Below are positions 8,311-16,919 of a DNA stretch of 64,000 nucleotides, piece after piece. A program made the translations under genes and the position numbers. The notes under the pieces are model-generated. The model did no database searches and was not told where the DNA came from. It was given only the letters and a program-made list of their open reading frames with translations. The stretch comes from Polaromonas sp. (GTDB lineage Bacteria > Pseudomonadota > Gammaproteobacteria > Burkholderiales > Burkholderiaceae): assembly GCA_013823505.1 (NCBI GenBank), contig PNMH01000003.1, positions 1 through 64,000 of the forward strand. The letters run 5' to 3'. Every line of letters begins with the position of its first letter. Position 1 is the first letter of the stretch.

Positions 8311-9698
8311 TCCACGGTGCCGAGCATGGCGTCCAGCGGTGCCGCGTCGCGCTGTCCACTGGTGAGATAGAAATACAGGTAAGCCAGCGCCATCAACACC
8401 AGGAAGAGCACCGTGATCATGGCGTTGAAGTACACCACCGCCGCCAGGCAGACCACGCCGCAGACCAGTGCGATGGCCGGGAACAGCGGGTAGAAGGGCG
8501 CGCGGTACGGGCGATCCAGCGTGGGCTCGCTCATGCGCAGCTTGAAGAGCGAAGCCATGGACACGATGTACATCACCAGCGCACCGAGCACAGCCATGGT
8601 GACGATGTTGGCGGTGAGTGGCAGGCCGCCGAAGGTGACCCACTGGTCGCTGAACACCGCGATCACGCCCACCACGCCGCCGCCAATGAGCGCGCGCACC
8701 GGCGTCTTGAAACGCGGATGAACCACGGCGAAGTAAGCCGGCAGATAACCGGCACGGGCCAGCGCAAACATCTGGCGAGAGTAGCCCAGAATGATCCCGT
8801 GGAAGGAGGCGACCAACCCGAACAGGCCGATCCAGATCAGCATGTGCAGCCAGCCGCTGGACTCACCCACCACCATCTTCATGGCCTGGGGCAGCGGATC
8901 GTTGATGTTGGCGAGCTTGCTCCAGTCGCCCACGCCACCGGCCATGATCATCACCAGGAAGGCCAGCACCACCAGCGTGAGGATGCCGGTGATGTAGGCA
9001 ATGGGGATGGTGCGGCGCGGGTCCTTGGCTTCCTCGGCCGCCATGGCTGCGCCTTCGATGGCCAGGAAGAACCAGATCGCGAACGGGATGGACGCAAAGA
9101 TGCCGGCCCAGGTGCCCATGGTGAAGGTGTCGGAGCCGGCCCAGCCGTTGGCCGTGAAGTTCGCCAGCGACCAGCCTGGTGCGACCACACCGGCAAACAC
9201 GAGCAGCTCGCCCACCGCCAGCAGCGTGACCACCAGCTCGAACATGGCGGCAATGCCCACGCCCAGCGCGTTGAGGGTGATGAAGATCACGTAGGCGCCC
9301 AGCGCGGCCACCTTGGGGTCGAGCCCGGGGAACTGCAGGCCCAGGTAGGCGCCGATGGCCAGCGAGATGGCGGGTGGCGCAAACACGAATTCCACCAGCG
9401 TGGCGTAGCCCGCGATGAAACCGCCGGTGGGTCCGAAGGCGCGCCGTGCGTAGGCAAACGGTCCGCCCGCATGGGGGATGGAGGTGGAGAGCTCGGTGAA
9501 GCTGAAGATGAAGGTGGTGTACATCAGCGCGACGAACGTGGTGGCCACCAGAAAGCCCAGCGTGCCGGCGCTGGCCCAGCCGTAGCTCCAGCCGAAGTAC
9601 TCGCCCGAAATCACCAGGCCCACGGCGATGCCCCACAAAGAGAAGGCGCCCAGCACGGGCTTGAGATCCCGCGACACCTGCTTGGGAGTTGTTGACAT
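8307..9698 (-). CDS. Ethanolamine permease (APC family)
   Basis: The 463-residue protein has about 12 hydrophobic segments and matches the amino acid-polyamine-organocation superfamily, in particular the ethanolamine permease Eat group: LGAFSLWGIAVGLVISGEYFGW at the first helix, IPHAGGPFAYARRAFGP, and FFLAIEGAAMAAEEAKDPRRT. It should import ethanolamine across the inner membrane. It is the first gene of the permease-eutB-eutC operon, with its stop overlapping the eutB start. ATG at 9698 is preceded by GGAAG about 12 bases upstream. The divergent neighbour is an EutR-like activator. Confidence 0.94.
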   Translation of the reverse strand: MSTTPKQVSRDLKPVLGAFSLWGIAVGLVISGEYFGWSYGWASAGTLGFLVATTFVALMYTTFIFSFTELSTSIPHAGGPFAYARRAFGPTGGFIAGYATLVEFVFAPPAISLAIGAYLGLQFPGLDPKVAALGAYVIFITLNALGVGIAAMFELVVTLLAVGELLVFAGVVAPGWSLANFTANGWAGSDTFTMGTWAGIFASIPFAIWFFLAIEGAAMAAEEAKDPRRTIPIAYITGILTLVVLAFLVMIMAGGVGDWSKLANINDPLPQAMKMVVGESSGWLHMLIWIGLFGLVASFHGIILGYSRQMFALARAGYLPAYFAVVHPRFKTPVRALIGGGVVGVIAVFSDQWVTFGGLPLTANIVTMAVLGALVMYIVSMASLFKLRMSEPTLDRPYRAPFYPLFPAIALVCGVVCLAAVVYFNAMITVLFLVLMALAYLYFYLTSGQRDAAPLDAMLGTVE

Positions 9699-9783
9699 GT
9701 TGATGCTCGCTTCCAGGATGGATGGCGCCCGAAACAGCTCGGGCAGCCTGCGCGCAGTGTGTTCAATCCGGTGCGTGAAGCGG

Positions 9784-9838
9784 TATCCCGTTTGGGCAGA
9801 GCGGGCTGCCCCTGACGCGGTTTTTCCGATTCGGGATA
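9784..9838. promoter_or_regulatory. Candidate operator region between the eut operon and its regulator
   Basis: The 239-base divergent spacer holds two inverted repeats. TATCCCG at 9784-9790 pairs with CGGGATA at 9832-9838, with arms 41 bases apart. Between them GGGCAG-AGCGGG-CTGCCC (9794-9811) is a perfect 6-6-6 inverted repeat. Both are plausible regulator sites for the AraC-type protein encoded beside them; this is inferred from position. Confidence 0.4.
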
Positions 9839-9937
9839 GTCCGGGCGCCCGTTGCCTGCGAACCGGGCGGCATGGCACGGAACTTGATGATTTCTGGCGG
9901 TTGAGCCATTTCAGAACAAGAAATCGAGGAGTTCGCC

Positions 9938-10960
9938 ATGTTGGTGCAACCCGCCACCGCCAGCTTCCGGGTCAAGCGCACACCGGATGTGCACATCCAC
10001 GCGCGCAGCCTGGAGGCGTGGGACCAGCACTACGAACAGGTGTCGCCCGGCGCGTTCGTCGGTGAGGTTCACGAACTGCGCGACCAGAACTTCCAGCTGT
10101 TTCACGAGGTGGCGAGTTGTGCCACCAGCCAGCGCTGCCGGCCGTGGCTCGGTGGCGTGTGGATGGGCCTGGCCGTGACCGAAGCCGACGCCGGCCTGCG
10201 CTTCCTGGGGAACCACACCGACGGCCGGCACCTCATGCTGGCCAGCGACGAGCGCCCCTTCGATCTGCAGGTGCCCGCCGGCGTCGGCCTGTACGGCCTG
10301 GTGCTGGACAAGGCCCGCCTGGTGCAGCACATGCAGGCCTTGCGCCACCACCCGGGGTCGGAGCACTGGATGGACGAGCCGCAGGTTCAGGTGCTCAGTG
10401 CCCTGCAGCGCTACCGCCTGGCCGGCCTCATGCGCGAGGTGCTGCGGGGGCTGCAAAGCCAGCCCGACGTGCTGAACCACGAAGCCAGCCGGCGATCGCT
10501 GCATGAAACACTGCTCACCGTGTTGACCGACATCGTGGTGCCCGAGGTGCCCGGCGAGCGGGTGGGTGCCCGGCACCAGCGGCGCCACGACTTGGTGCAC
10601 CGGGTGCGTGAGATGGTGCACGAGTGCCCGGAGCAGCCGCTCAATGTGTCCGACCTGTGTGTGCGCCTGCACGTGACCCGGCGCACCCTGCAGAACGCCT
10701 TTCAGGGCGCCATCGGCATGAGCCCCGCCACCTTCCTGCGCACGGTTCGGCTCAACGGCGTGCGCCGCGCGCTGCGGGACCCATCGACGGTGGCCACCAT
10801 CGCAGAGACCGCTGCGCGTTGGGGCTTCTGGCACATGGGCCACTTCTGTCAGGAGTACAAGGCCCTGTTCGGCCAGACACCCTCGCAGTCGCGCACGGTC
10901 CACACCACGGAGGCGACTCGGGTAGGCTCCAGCGATGACCCAGTCCAGTTTCGAATTTGA
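9938..10960 (+). CDS. eutR: EutR-like AraC family transcriptional regulator
   Basis: A 340-residue AraC/XylS protein. Residues about 15-200 form a sensor domain, and about 235-330 the double helix-turn-helix, with LNVSDLCVRLHVTRRTLQNAF as the first helix pair and GFWHMGHFCQEYKALFGQTPSQ as the second. Divergent placement to the ethanolamine permease-eutBC operon strongly suggests it is the ethanolamine/cobalamin-responsive activator EutR, as in enteric bacteria. Its last 26 bases overlap the start of the exonuclease gene. The ATG follows GAGGAGTTCGCC, a strong ribosome site. Confidence 0.9.
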   Translation: MLVQPATASFRVKRTPDVHIHARSLEAWDQHYEQVSPGAFVGEVHELRDQNFQLFHEVASCATSQRCRPWLGGVWMGLAVTEADAGLRFLGNHTDGRHLMLASDERPFDLQVPAGVGLYGLVLDKARLVQHMQALRHHPGSEHWMDEPQVQVLSALQRYRLAGLMREVLRGLQSQPDVLNHEASRRSLHETLLTVLTDIVVPEVPGERVGARHQRRHDLVHRVREMVHECPEQPLNVSDLCVRLHVTRRTLQNAFQGAIGMSPATFLRTVRLNGVRRALRDPSTVATIAETAARWGFWHMGHFCQEYKALFGQTPSQSRTVHTTEATRVGSSDDPVQFRI

Positions 10961-11945
10961 CGCGCCGCCACCGGCTCCAACCCCAGCGGCGCCAGCCACC
11001 TCACGCACCAAGCGCGCCCCCGCCCCCCAGCCTCCTGCGCTGACCGCCGAAGCGATGGCGCAGCAACTGGAGCAAGACCCCGACTTCCGGGTGCTGCGGC
11101 GGCTGGTGCCCACCAACGACTTCGGCCCCGCACCCGCCGCACCCGAGGTGCGGCACGTGCTGGTGCTCGACACCGAAACCACCGGCCTGTCGCATCAGGT
11201 CGACAAGATCATCGAGCTGGCCATGCTGCTGGTGCAAGTGGACGCAAACACGGGTGTGCCGTTCGGACCGGTGGACGTGCTCGAAGGTTTTGAAGACCCC
11301 GGCATGCCGATTCCGCCGGTGGCCACCGAGGTGACCGGCATCAACGACGCCATGGTGCAAGGCCACCGGCTCGACGACGAGCAGGTGGCGGCCATGGTGG
11401 CCCGCGCCGACCTGATCGTGGCGCACAACGCCGGCTTCGACCGACCGTTCGTCGAGGCGCGCTTCCCCATCTTTGCCACCAAAGCCTGGGCCTGCTCGTT
11501 CGCCGACATCGACTGGAAAGCGGCCGGTGCCGGCTCGTCCAAGCTGAGCGCGCTGGCGCAGGACCACGGGTGGTTTTATGACGCGCACCGGGCGCAGGTC
11601 GATTGCCACGCCTTGCTGCAGGTGCTGGCGCGGCCGGTCCCCAAGTCCACGTCCACAGGCCTGGCGCAACTGATCGCCGCCGCCGACAGCCCGAGCTTCA
11701 AGCTGCGCGCCACCGGCTCACCGTTTGAATCGAAAGACGTGCTCAAGGCCCGCGGCTACCGCTGGGACGCCGAGGCCAAGGTCTGGTTCTGCACCCTGGC
11801 CGACGCGCAGCGCCTGGAGGATGAGCTGGCGTGGCTGAAGGCGGAGGTCTATGGCCGGCGCAGTGCGCGGGTCGACATCGAGGCGCTGGACAGCGGGGTG
11901 CGTTACTCGGCCCGGCCCGGCACGCTCACGCAGCAGGCGCTGTGA
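10935..11945 (+). CDS. DnaQ-like 3'-5' exonuclease
   Basis: The 336-residue product has a Pro/Ala-rich N-terminal tail (1-45), then a DEDDh exonuclease domain: DTETTG with Asp79 and Glu81, Asp169 in AHNAGFD, and His218 with Asp223 in HRAQVDC. These are the metal ligands and general base of the DNA polymerase III epsilon family. After residue about 245 a separate small domain follows (SKDVLKARGYRWDAEAKVWF), a motif found appended to other nucleic-acid enzymes. It is a repair-type exonuclease rather than the replicative epsilon subunit. It overlaps the regulator upstream by 26 bases. Confidence 0.88.
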   Translation: MTQSSFEFDAPPPAPTPAAPATSRTKRAPAPQPPALTAEAMAQQLEQDPDFRVLRRLVPTNDFGPAPAAPEVRHVLVLDTETTGLSHQVDKIIELAMLLVQVDANTGVPFGPVDVLEGFEDPGMPIPPVATEVTGINDAMVQGHRLDDEQVAAMVARADLIVAHNAGFDRPFVEARFPIFATKAWACSFADIDWKAAGAGSSKLSALAQDHGWFYDAHRAQVDCHALLQVLARPVPKSTSTGLAQLIAAADSPSFKLRATGSPFESKDVLKARGYRWDAEAKVWFCTLADAQRLEDELAWLKAEVYGRRSARVDIEALDSGVRYSARPGTLTQQAL

Positions 11946-11949
11946 CAGC

Positions 11950-11965
11950 GGCGGCTCAAGCCGCC
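11950..11965. terminator. Hairpin enclosing the chemoreceptor stop at a convergent junction
   Basis: GGCGGC, loop TCAA, GCCGCC is a perfect 6-bp stem. The loop contains the TGA stop (minus strand 11958-11956) of the chemoreceptor gene, and the exonuclease stop lies 5 bases before the stem. There is no T-run. Confidence 0.45.
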
Positions 11966-13494
11966 GAGCCCGCCAGCCGGAAGATGGCCACCGCGTCCAC
12001 CAGCTGCTGCGCCTGTGTCTTCAGGCTCGACGCCGCTGCCGCACTTTCTTCCACCAGCGCGGCGTTTTGCTGCGTGGCCTGGTCCATCTGCGTGACGGCG
12101 TTGCCCACTTGCGCCACACCGTCGCTCTGTTCGGTGGACGCTGCGCTGATCTCGCCCATGATGTCGGTGACCTGGCGGATGGAGCCCACGATCTCGGTCA
12201 TGCGCTGGCCTGCTTCGTCCACCTGCACCGTGCCTTGCTCGACGCGCTCCACGCTGTCGCCGATCAGGCGTTTGATCTCCTTGGCCGCTTCGGCGCTGCG
12301 CTGCGCGAGGTTGCGCACTTCACCCGCCACCACCGCGAAGCCGCGACCCTGCTCACCGGCGCGGGCCGCTTCCACGGCGGCGTTGAGCGCGAGGATGTTG
12401 GTCTGGAACGAGATGCCGTCGATCACACCGATGATGTCGGCGATCTTTTTGCTGCTGTCGTTGATGCCCTTCATGGTCTGGACCACCTGGCCCACCGCGT
12501 CGCCGCCTTTGGTGGCGAATTCGCTGGCGCCTTGAGCCAGCTGGTTGGCCTGGCGGGCGTTGTCGGCGTTCTGCCGCACGGTGGAACTCAGCTCTTCCAT
12601 GGACGCGGCGGTTTCCTGCAAAGCCGATGCTTGCTGTTCGGTGCGCGCGCTCAGGTCGTGGTTGCCCTGTGCAATCTGAGCGCTGGCGGTGGCCACGCTC
12701 TCCGAGTTCTCGCGCACCACGCGCACCACCTCCGAGAGCTTGCCCTGCATGGATTGCATGGCCTGCAGCAGCTGCGCAATTTCGTCGGTGCCCCGGATGT
12801 CGACCCGTGCGCTCAGATCGCCCTCGGCCACCTGGCGTGCCAGGTTCACGGCCCGATCGATCGGACGGGTGATGCTGCGGCTGAACAGCACACCGCCGGT
12901 GACGCCGACCGCACAGACCAAGGCCATGAGCGCCAGGCTGATGGTGGTGGCTTGCGCGGCACTGGCTTCGGCCGCTTGCGCGAGCGTCGCGCTGTCGTCG
13001 GCGATCTTTTTCACGGCCGCGTCGAGCAAGCGCGCAGGTTCGCGGTCCATGCCGCTGACCGCCTTGTCCCCCACCGCATGGTCAAAGCCCGATGCCTTGA
13101 ACGACTCGAACGCGGTGCGGTAGTTCTGGCCCATGGTGCTGTGCGCGGCGGCAAACTGCTTCACCAGGTTTTGCGATTCGCCGGTGGGCAGGTTCTGAAC
13201 CAGCCGTTTCGATGCGTCCGCCATCTCGCCTTCGATCTTGTTGAAGGCTGTCCAGTAACGGTCGAGCTGCGCCGGGTCCTTGCCACGCAACAAGGTGTTT
13301 TTCCACTCCTGCACCTGGGTCTTGAACTGACTCAGCAGCTGGCTGGCTGCCGCAGCGTTCTGATGGCTGGCGTGGACATCGGTCTCGAAGGTCTTGATCG
13401 AGCGGTTGAGGCTGTGGATGCCGAACAGGGCCGCCGCGATGACCAGGGCCAGGGTCGCGGCGAAGGCCAGGGGGAGTTTGAGTGAGAGTTTCAT
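11956..13494 (-). CDS. Methyl-accepting chemotaxis protein (four-helix-bundle sensor)
   Basis: A 512-residue receptor with TM1 at about 7-29, a periplasmic helical ligand domain to about 185 (4HB_MCP type), TM2 at about 188-210, a HAMP domain ([23 protein letters not shown]), and the long cytoplasmic signalling helix hairpin with its conserved tip [20 protein letters not shown]. It should signal through CheA/CheW. There is no C-terminal CheR-docking pentapeptide. It resembles the Tsr/Tar-like receptors numerous in Comamonadaceae. No chemotaxis genes are adjacent. Its ligand is unknown. Confidence 0.95.
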   Translation of the reverse strand: MKLSLKLPLAFAATLALVIAAALFGIHSLNRSIKTFETDVHASHQNAAAASQLLSQFKTQVQEWKNTLLRGKDPAQLDRYWTAFNKIEGEMADASKRLVQNLPTGESQNLVKQFAAAHSTMGQNYRTAFESFKASGFDHAVGDKAVSGMDREPARLLDAAVKKIADDSATLAQAAEASAAQATTISLALMALVCAVGVTGGVLFSRSITRPIDRAVNLARQVAEGDLSARVDIRGTDEIAQLLQAMQSMQGKLSEVVRVVRENSESVATASAQIAQGNHDLSARTEQQASALQETAASMEELSSTVRQNADNARQANQLAQGASEFATKGGDAVGQVVQTMKGINDSSKKIADIIGVIDGISFQTNILALNAAVEAARAGEQGRGFAVVAGEVRNLAQRSAEAAKEIKRLIGDSVERVEQGTVQVDEAGQRMTEIVGSIRQVTDIMGEISAASTEQSDGVAQVGNAVTQMDQATQQNAALVEESAAAASSLKTQAQQLVDAVAIFRLAGSAA

Positions 13495-13581
13495 GGCGGT
13501 TTGCGCGGGCAGGCTCGAACAACGGAAGGCGAAATGGCCTATGCCCTCATATCGTCAGCGGCACCCGCCACCTGAAATGTG

Positions 13582-13603
13582 AAAAGGGCGGCGAAACCCG
13601 CCC
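13582..13603 (-). terminator. Intrinsic terminator after the MFS gene
   Basis: On the minus strand GGGCGG-GTTTCG-CCGCCC is followed directly by TTTT. It lies 24 bases past the MFS stop at 13627 and before the chemoreceptor start at 13494. Confidence 0.7.
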
Positions 13604-13626
13604 GTTTCCGATCGCCTTGGTGGCGG

Positions 13627-14883
13627 TCAGTCCGCCCGGACGCCTTTCAGGCCCGCGCGTCCGATGCGCCGGACCCGGAAGTACAGCCACAGCGCGATGC
13701 TCATGTTGAGCAGGTTGAACGCGATGCCGTTCAAGAAGGCCGCGTGGTAACTGCCGGTCAGGTCGTACACCCAGCCCGACATCCAGCCGCCCAGCGCCAT
13801 GCCCACCAGCGTGGCCATGATCACCGCGCCCACCCGCGCGCCCGCTTCCTTCGGCGCAAAGTACTCGCGCACGATGATGGCGTAGGACGGCACGATGCCG
13901 CCCTGGAACAGGCCGAACAGCGCGGCGATCAGGTACAGCGACACCAGCCCGTCGAACGGCAGGAACAGCAGCAGCGCCACGCACTGCAGGGCCGAACCCA
14001 GCAGCAGCGTGCGGATGCCGCCGATGCGGTCGCAGATCCAGCCCGAGATGAGCCGGCTGGCGATGCCGCAGAACAGCATGAGCGAGAGCATCTCGGCGCC
14101 TCGCGCCGCGCCGAAGCCCAGGTCGGTGCAATAGGCCACGATGTGTACCTGCGGCATCGACATGGCCACGCAGCAGCCCACACCGGCCACGCACAGCAGG
14201 GCCATCGCGTGGTTGGGACGCAGGCCAAACGGGCGGCTGGTGTCGGGCGCGACCTCACCCGCGCTCACGGGGTTCGTCACCACCAGCGGCGGGCGCTGTC
14301 GCATCAGGATGGCCAGCAGAAAGATGCCGCTGCCGCACACCACACCCAGGATCACGTAGGTCTGGCGCCAGCCGATGGTCTCGATGCCCCATTGCACCAG
14401 CGGCGGCCACACCGTACCAGCCACGTAGTTGCCGCTGGCCGCGATGGCCACCGCCATGCCGCGCCGCTTGTTCCACCACAGCGCGGTGTCGGCCAGCAGC
14501 GGCGCGAAGGTGGACGAGCTGCCCAGCATGCCCAGCAGCAGGCCGTGCGCGAGGCCAAAGGTCCAGATGCTGCCCGAGTTGGCGGCCCAGATGAAACCGC
14601 CCGCCACCGCCACCGCGCCCACGCGCAGCACCGGCGTGATGCCGTGTCGATCCGCGAGCTTGCCGGTGAACAGGCCGCCGATCCCCAGACAGACCATCAT
14701 CAGCGTGTAGGGCAGGGAAGCGTCGGCCCGCCCCACGCCGAACTCGGCCTGCACCGCCGGCAGCACCACCGCCACCACGTACATGCCGCTGTTGCCCAGC
14801 GTCACCAGCGCCAGCGTGGTGAGCAGGCGGCGCACGGCCACGGGCGAGTCGATCAGGCTGGGGTCGGCGGGTGTGTGGGGCAT
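13627..14883 (-). CDS. MFS transporter
   Basis: A 418-residue protein with 12 predicted membrane helices. The loop 2-3 signature appears as GKLADRHG and the second-half equivalent as SGWICDRIGG. The overall pattern resembles the oxalate/formate antiporter-like (monocarboxylate) group of MFS carriers; the substrate cannot be read from sequence. An upstream in-frame GTG at 14937 would add 18 residues; ATG at 14883 is preferred because the extra residues are not conserved-looking, though neither has a clear ribosome site. Its proximity to the class II aldolase gene, in the same direction, suggests import of that enzyme's substrate, but the 156-base gap leaves this uncertain. Confidence 0.85.
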   Translation of the reverse strand: MPHTPADPSLIDSPVAVRRLLTTLALVTLGNSGMYVVAVVLPAVQAEFGVGRADASLPYTLMMVCLGIGGLFTGKLADRHGITPVLRVGAVAVAGGFIWAANSGSIWTFGLAHGLLLGMLGSSSTFAPLLADTALWWNKRRGMAVAIAASGNYVAGTVWPPLVQWGIETIGWRQTYVILGVVCGSGIFLLAILMRQRPPLVVTNPVSAGEVAPDTSRPFGLRPNHAMALLCVAGVGCCVAMSMPQVHIVAYCTDLGFGAARGAEMLSLMLFCGIASRLISGWICDRIGGIRTLLLGSALQCVALLLFLPFDGLVSLYLIAALFGLFQGGIVPSYAIIVREYFAPKEAGARVGAVIMATLVGMALGGWMSGWVYDLTGSYHAAFLNGIAFNLLNMSIALWLYFRVRRIGRAGLKGVRAD

Positions 14884-15039
14884 GGCGGGAGATGCTACGC
14901 CGGCCCAGGCCGCGCCCATGTCACTCGCGTTTTTCACATGCGGTGTGCCCGGGCGTTTGCAGCAAGGAAGCCAACGCAGCGCACGTGGCCGCCAAGACCG
15001 CCCACGGCCAGCGCTGATCGCTGAACCGCCCGGCCTGTT

Positions 15040-15906
15040 TCAGTCGAACAGGTCGGGCTCACTGCGCACCAGGTCATTCCAGATGGTCTGGAAGTGCAGC
15101 CAGCCGATGTATTCGCTGCCCACGTGCTCGCGGCTGTAGCGCGCGCGCTCGGCCGGCACCAGACGCGGCGTGGCGCCGGTGGCCATCACGGCCAGTTGCT
15201 GCTGGCAGCAACGCTCCAGCGCGATGAACCAGAACGCCGCAGCCTCGATGCTGTGGCGGCTCGCGGTGAACAAGCCGTGGTTCTGGTGGATGGCCGCCTT
15301 CACGCCCTTGAACCAGTCGGCCACCTTCAGGCCGGCTTTCACTTCCACCGCCACCTGGCCGGCTTCGTCGCCGATGACCACGTGGTCTTCAAAGAAGGCC
15401 GCCGCGTCTTGCGAGATCGGCAACAGCGGCTGGCCCAGCGAGGCGAATGCCGTGCCGTAGACCGTGTGCGCGTGGCACATGGCAATGATGTCCGGGTGCG
15501 CCTCGTGCACCGCCGCATGCAACACAAAGCCGGCGCGGTTCACCGCGTGGCGGCCTTCGACCACCTGACCTTGGTGGTCCACCAGGATCAGGTTGGACAC
15601 CTTCACCTGCGCGAAATGCACCGCCATCGGGTTGGTCCAGTACAGGTGCGGGTGCTCCGGGTCGCGGATCGTCAGGTGACCGGCGAAGCCGTAGTCGAAG
15701 CCTTGGCGCGCGAACGCGCGGCAGGCGCCCGCCAGGCGTTCCTTCAGGTACTGACGCTCCTGCTTCACGTCGTCGAAGGTGGGGATGCCGGGGTAGATCA
15801 GACCAGGCTGGTCGGGCTGGTAGATCGACACCTTGGGGTCGGTCAGCGGGTCGTGGCGGTATTCTTTTTGACCCAACGCTGAGAGTTTTTCGAGCACGGC
15901 GGACAT
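15040..15906 (-). CDS. Class II aldolase/adducin family protein
   Basis: The 288-residue product has the class II aldolase fold, with metal-binding His residues in CHAHTVYG and in HQNHGLF, and GHLTIRDPEHPHLYWTNP in the N-terminal part. Members include fuculose-phosphate aldolases, decarboxylases and many uncharacterised oxidative-catabolism enzymes; this longer form is common in Burkholderiales and its substrate is unknown. ATG at 15906 follows GAGGAGACACC. It is divergent from a LysR-type regulator, which probably controls it through the inverted repeat at 15967-16001. Confidence 0.86.
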   Translation of the reverse strand: MSAVLEKLSALGQKEYRHDPLTDPKVSIYQPDQPGLIYPGIPTFDDVKQERQYLKERLAGACRAFARQGFDYGFAGHLTIRDPEHPHLYWTNPMAVHFAQVKVSNLILVDHQGQVVEGRHAVNRAGFVLHAAVHEAHPDIIAMCHAHTVYGTAFASLGQPLLPISQDAAAFFEDHVVIGDEAGQVAVEVKAGLKVADWFKGVKAAIHQNHGLFTASRHSIEAAAFWFIALERCCQQQLAVMATGATPRLVPAERARYSREHVGSEYIGWLHFQTIWNDLVRSEPDLFD

Positions 15907-15966
15907 GGTGTCTCCTCGGGTGGTGATGAGCCGTGATGGTCCGCCCAACGGCTTGCATTGACAAAC

Positions 15967-16001
15967 GATGAATGCTCATGGAAACATGAGCCAGTTTCAT
16001 C
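15967..16001. promoter_or_regulatory. Nested inverted-repeat operator before a LysR regulator
   Basis: CTCATG-GAAA-CATGAG (15975-15990) is a perfect 6-bp inverted repeat. It is nested inside GATGAA (15967-15972) and TTCATC (15996-16001). It lies in the divergent spacer between the aldolase and LysR genes, 14 bases before the preferred LysR start, where an autoregulatory LysR site is expected. Confidence 0.6.
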
Positions 16002-16015
16002 TGAAGGCCCAAAGC

Positions 16016-16900
16016 ATGAGGAATCTTCCACCGCTGGCGCGGCTGCGCACCTTCGAGGCCGCCGCGCGCCTGCAGAGTTTTGCGCTCGCCGCCCAGGAGC
16101 TGCACCTCACCGCCTCGGCCATCAGCCACCAGATCCGCGACCTGGAGCGGCACTTCGGCCGCGCCCTGTTCGAGCGGCGGCACCGCCAGGTGCAGACCAC
16201 GCAGGAGGGCCGGCGCCTCTTCGAGAGCCTGGGCCGGTTGTTCGACGCGCTGGAAGCCACCTGCGCCGAGGTGCAGCTGCCCACGCAGGACGAGGTGCTG
16301 GCGGTGCACTGCGCGCCCAGCCTGGCGCTCAAGTGGCTGGGCCCCAACCTGACTTCGTTCGTGGCGCAGCACCCCGCCATCAACATTCGCCTGACCACCG
16401 GCGCCGACCCGGTGGACCTCAGCGTGGTGCGCGACATCGACGTGGCGCTCTCTTATGGTGGGGCGCGCCACAAGCCCGGGCTGGATGTGGTCTCGCTAGG
16501 CGACGAGCGCATCGCGCCCCTGGTGTCACCCGGCCTGCTGGTGGCGAAAGAGCGGCCCGCCCAGGCCATCCAGCGCCTGACGCTGATCGACTCGCAACTC
16601 AGCCCGGTGGGCTGGGCCGAGTGGTTTCAGCTCAACGGCCTGGCGCTGCCCCAGCGCCCCCGGCCTTCGTTCGACCGCGCCGCCATGGCCATCTCGGCCG
16701 CGGCCGACGGTATGGGCGTGGCGCTGGAGAGCACGCGCCTGGCGGCGCGCGAGATCGAGCGGGGGGATCTGGTGGTGCTGGGCGAGCGCAGCCTGCAGAA
16801 GATCGTGCGGCCGGTGCACTTCCTCAGTGTGCGCAGCACCGACCGGGCGCGCGCGCCGGTGGTGGCGTTTGTGAGGTGGGTGCAGGCGCAGACGGCCTGA
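16016..16900 (+). CDS. LysR family transcriptional regulator (GcvA-like)
   Basis: A 294-residue LysR-type regulator: winged HTH in residues 1-60 (RLRTFEAAARLQSFALAAQELHL shows the helix pair in part) and a LysR substrate-binding domain from about 90 onward. The start RNLPPLARLRTFEAA and the AISHQIRDLERHFGRALFER segment place it near the GcvA branch. ATG at 16016 is chosen over the in-frame ATG at 15968 because GAAGG lies 8 bases upstream and because the longer form would place the operator-like palindrome inside coding sequence. It most likely controls the divergent class II aldolase gene. Confidence 0.92.
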   Translation: MRNLPPLARLRTFEAAARLQSFALAAQELHLTASAISHQIRDLERHFGRALFERRHRQVQTTQEGRRLFESLGRLFDALEATCAEVQLPTQDEVLAVHCAPSLALKWLGPNLTSFVAQHPAINIRLTTGADPVDLSVVRDIDVALSYGGARHKPGLDVVSLGDERIAPLVSPGLLVAKERPAQAIQRLTLIDSQLSPVGWAEWFQLNGLALPQRPRPSFDRAAMAISAAADGMGVALESTRLAAREIERGDLVVLGERSLQKIVRPVHFLSVRSTDRARAPVVAFVRWVQAQTA

Positions 16901-16919
16901 GTCGGGCGCTGGCTCAGGC
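16895..16919. repeat. Inverted repeat spanning two facing stop codons
   Basis: GCCTGAG (16895-16901) and CTCAGGC (16913-16919) are perfectly complementary. The arms contain the TGA of the LysR gene and the TGA of the convergent ornithine cyclodeaminase gene. Loop of 11 bases, no T-run. Confidence 0.5.

Noticed and set aside
9873..9888. Sigma-54-like promoter before the EutR-like gene
   Set aside because: TGGCAC-N5-TTGAT has the -24 element, but the conserved GC at -12 is GA here, and no sigma-54 activator is nearby.
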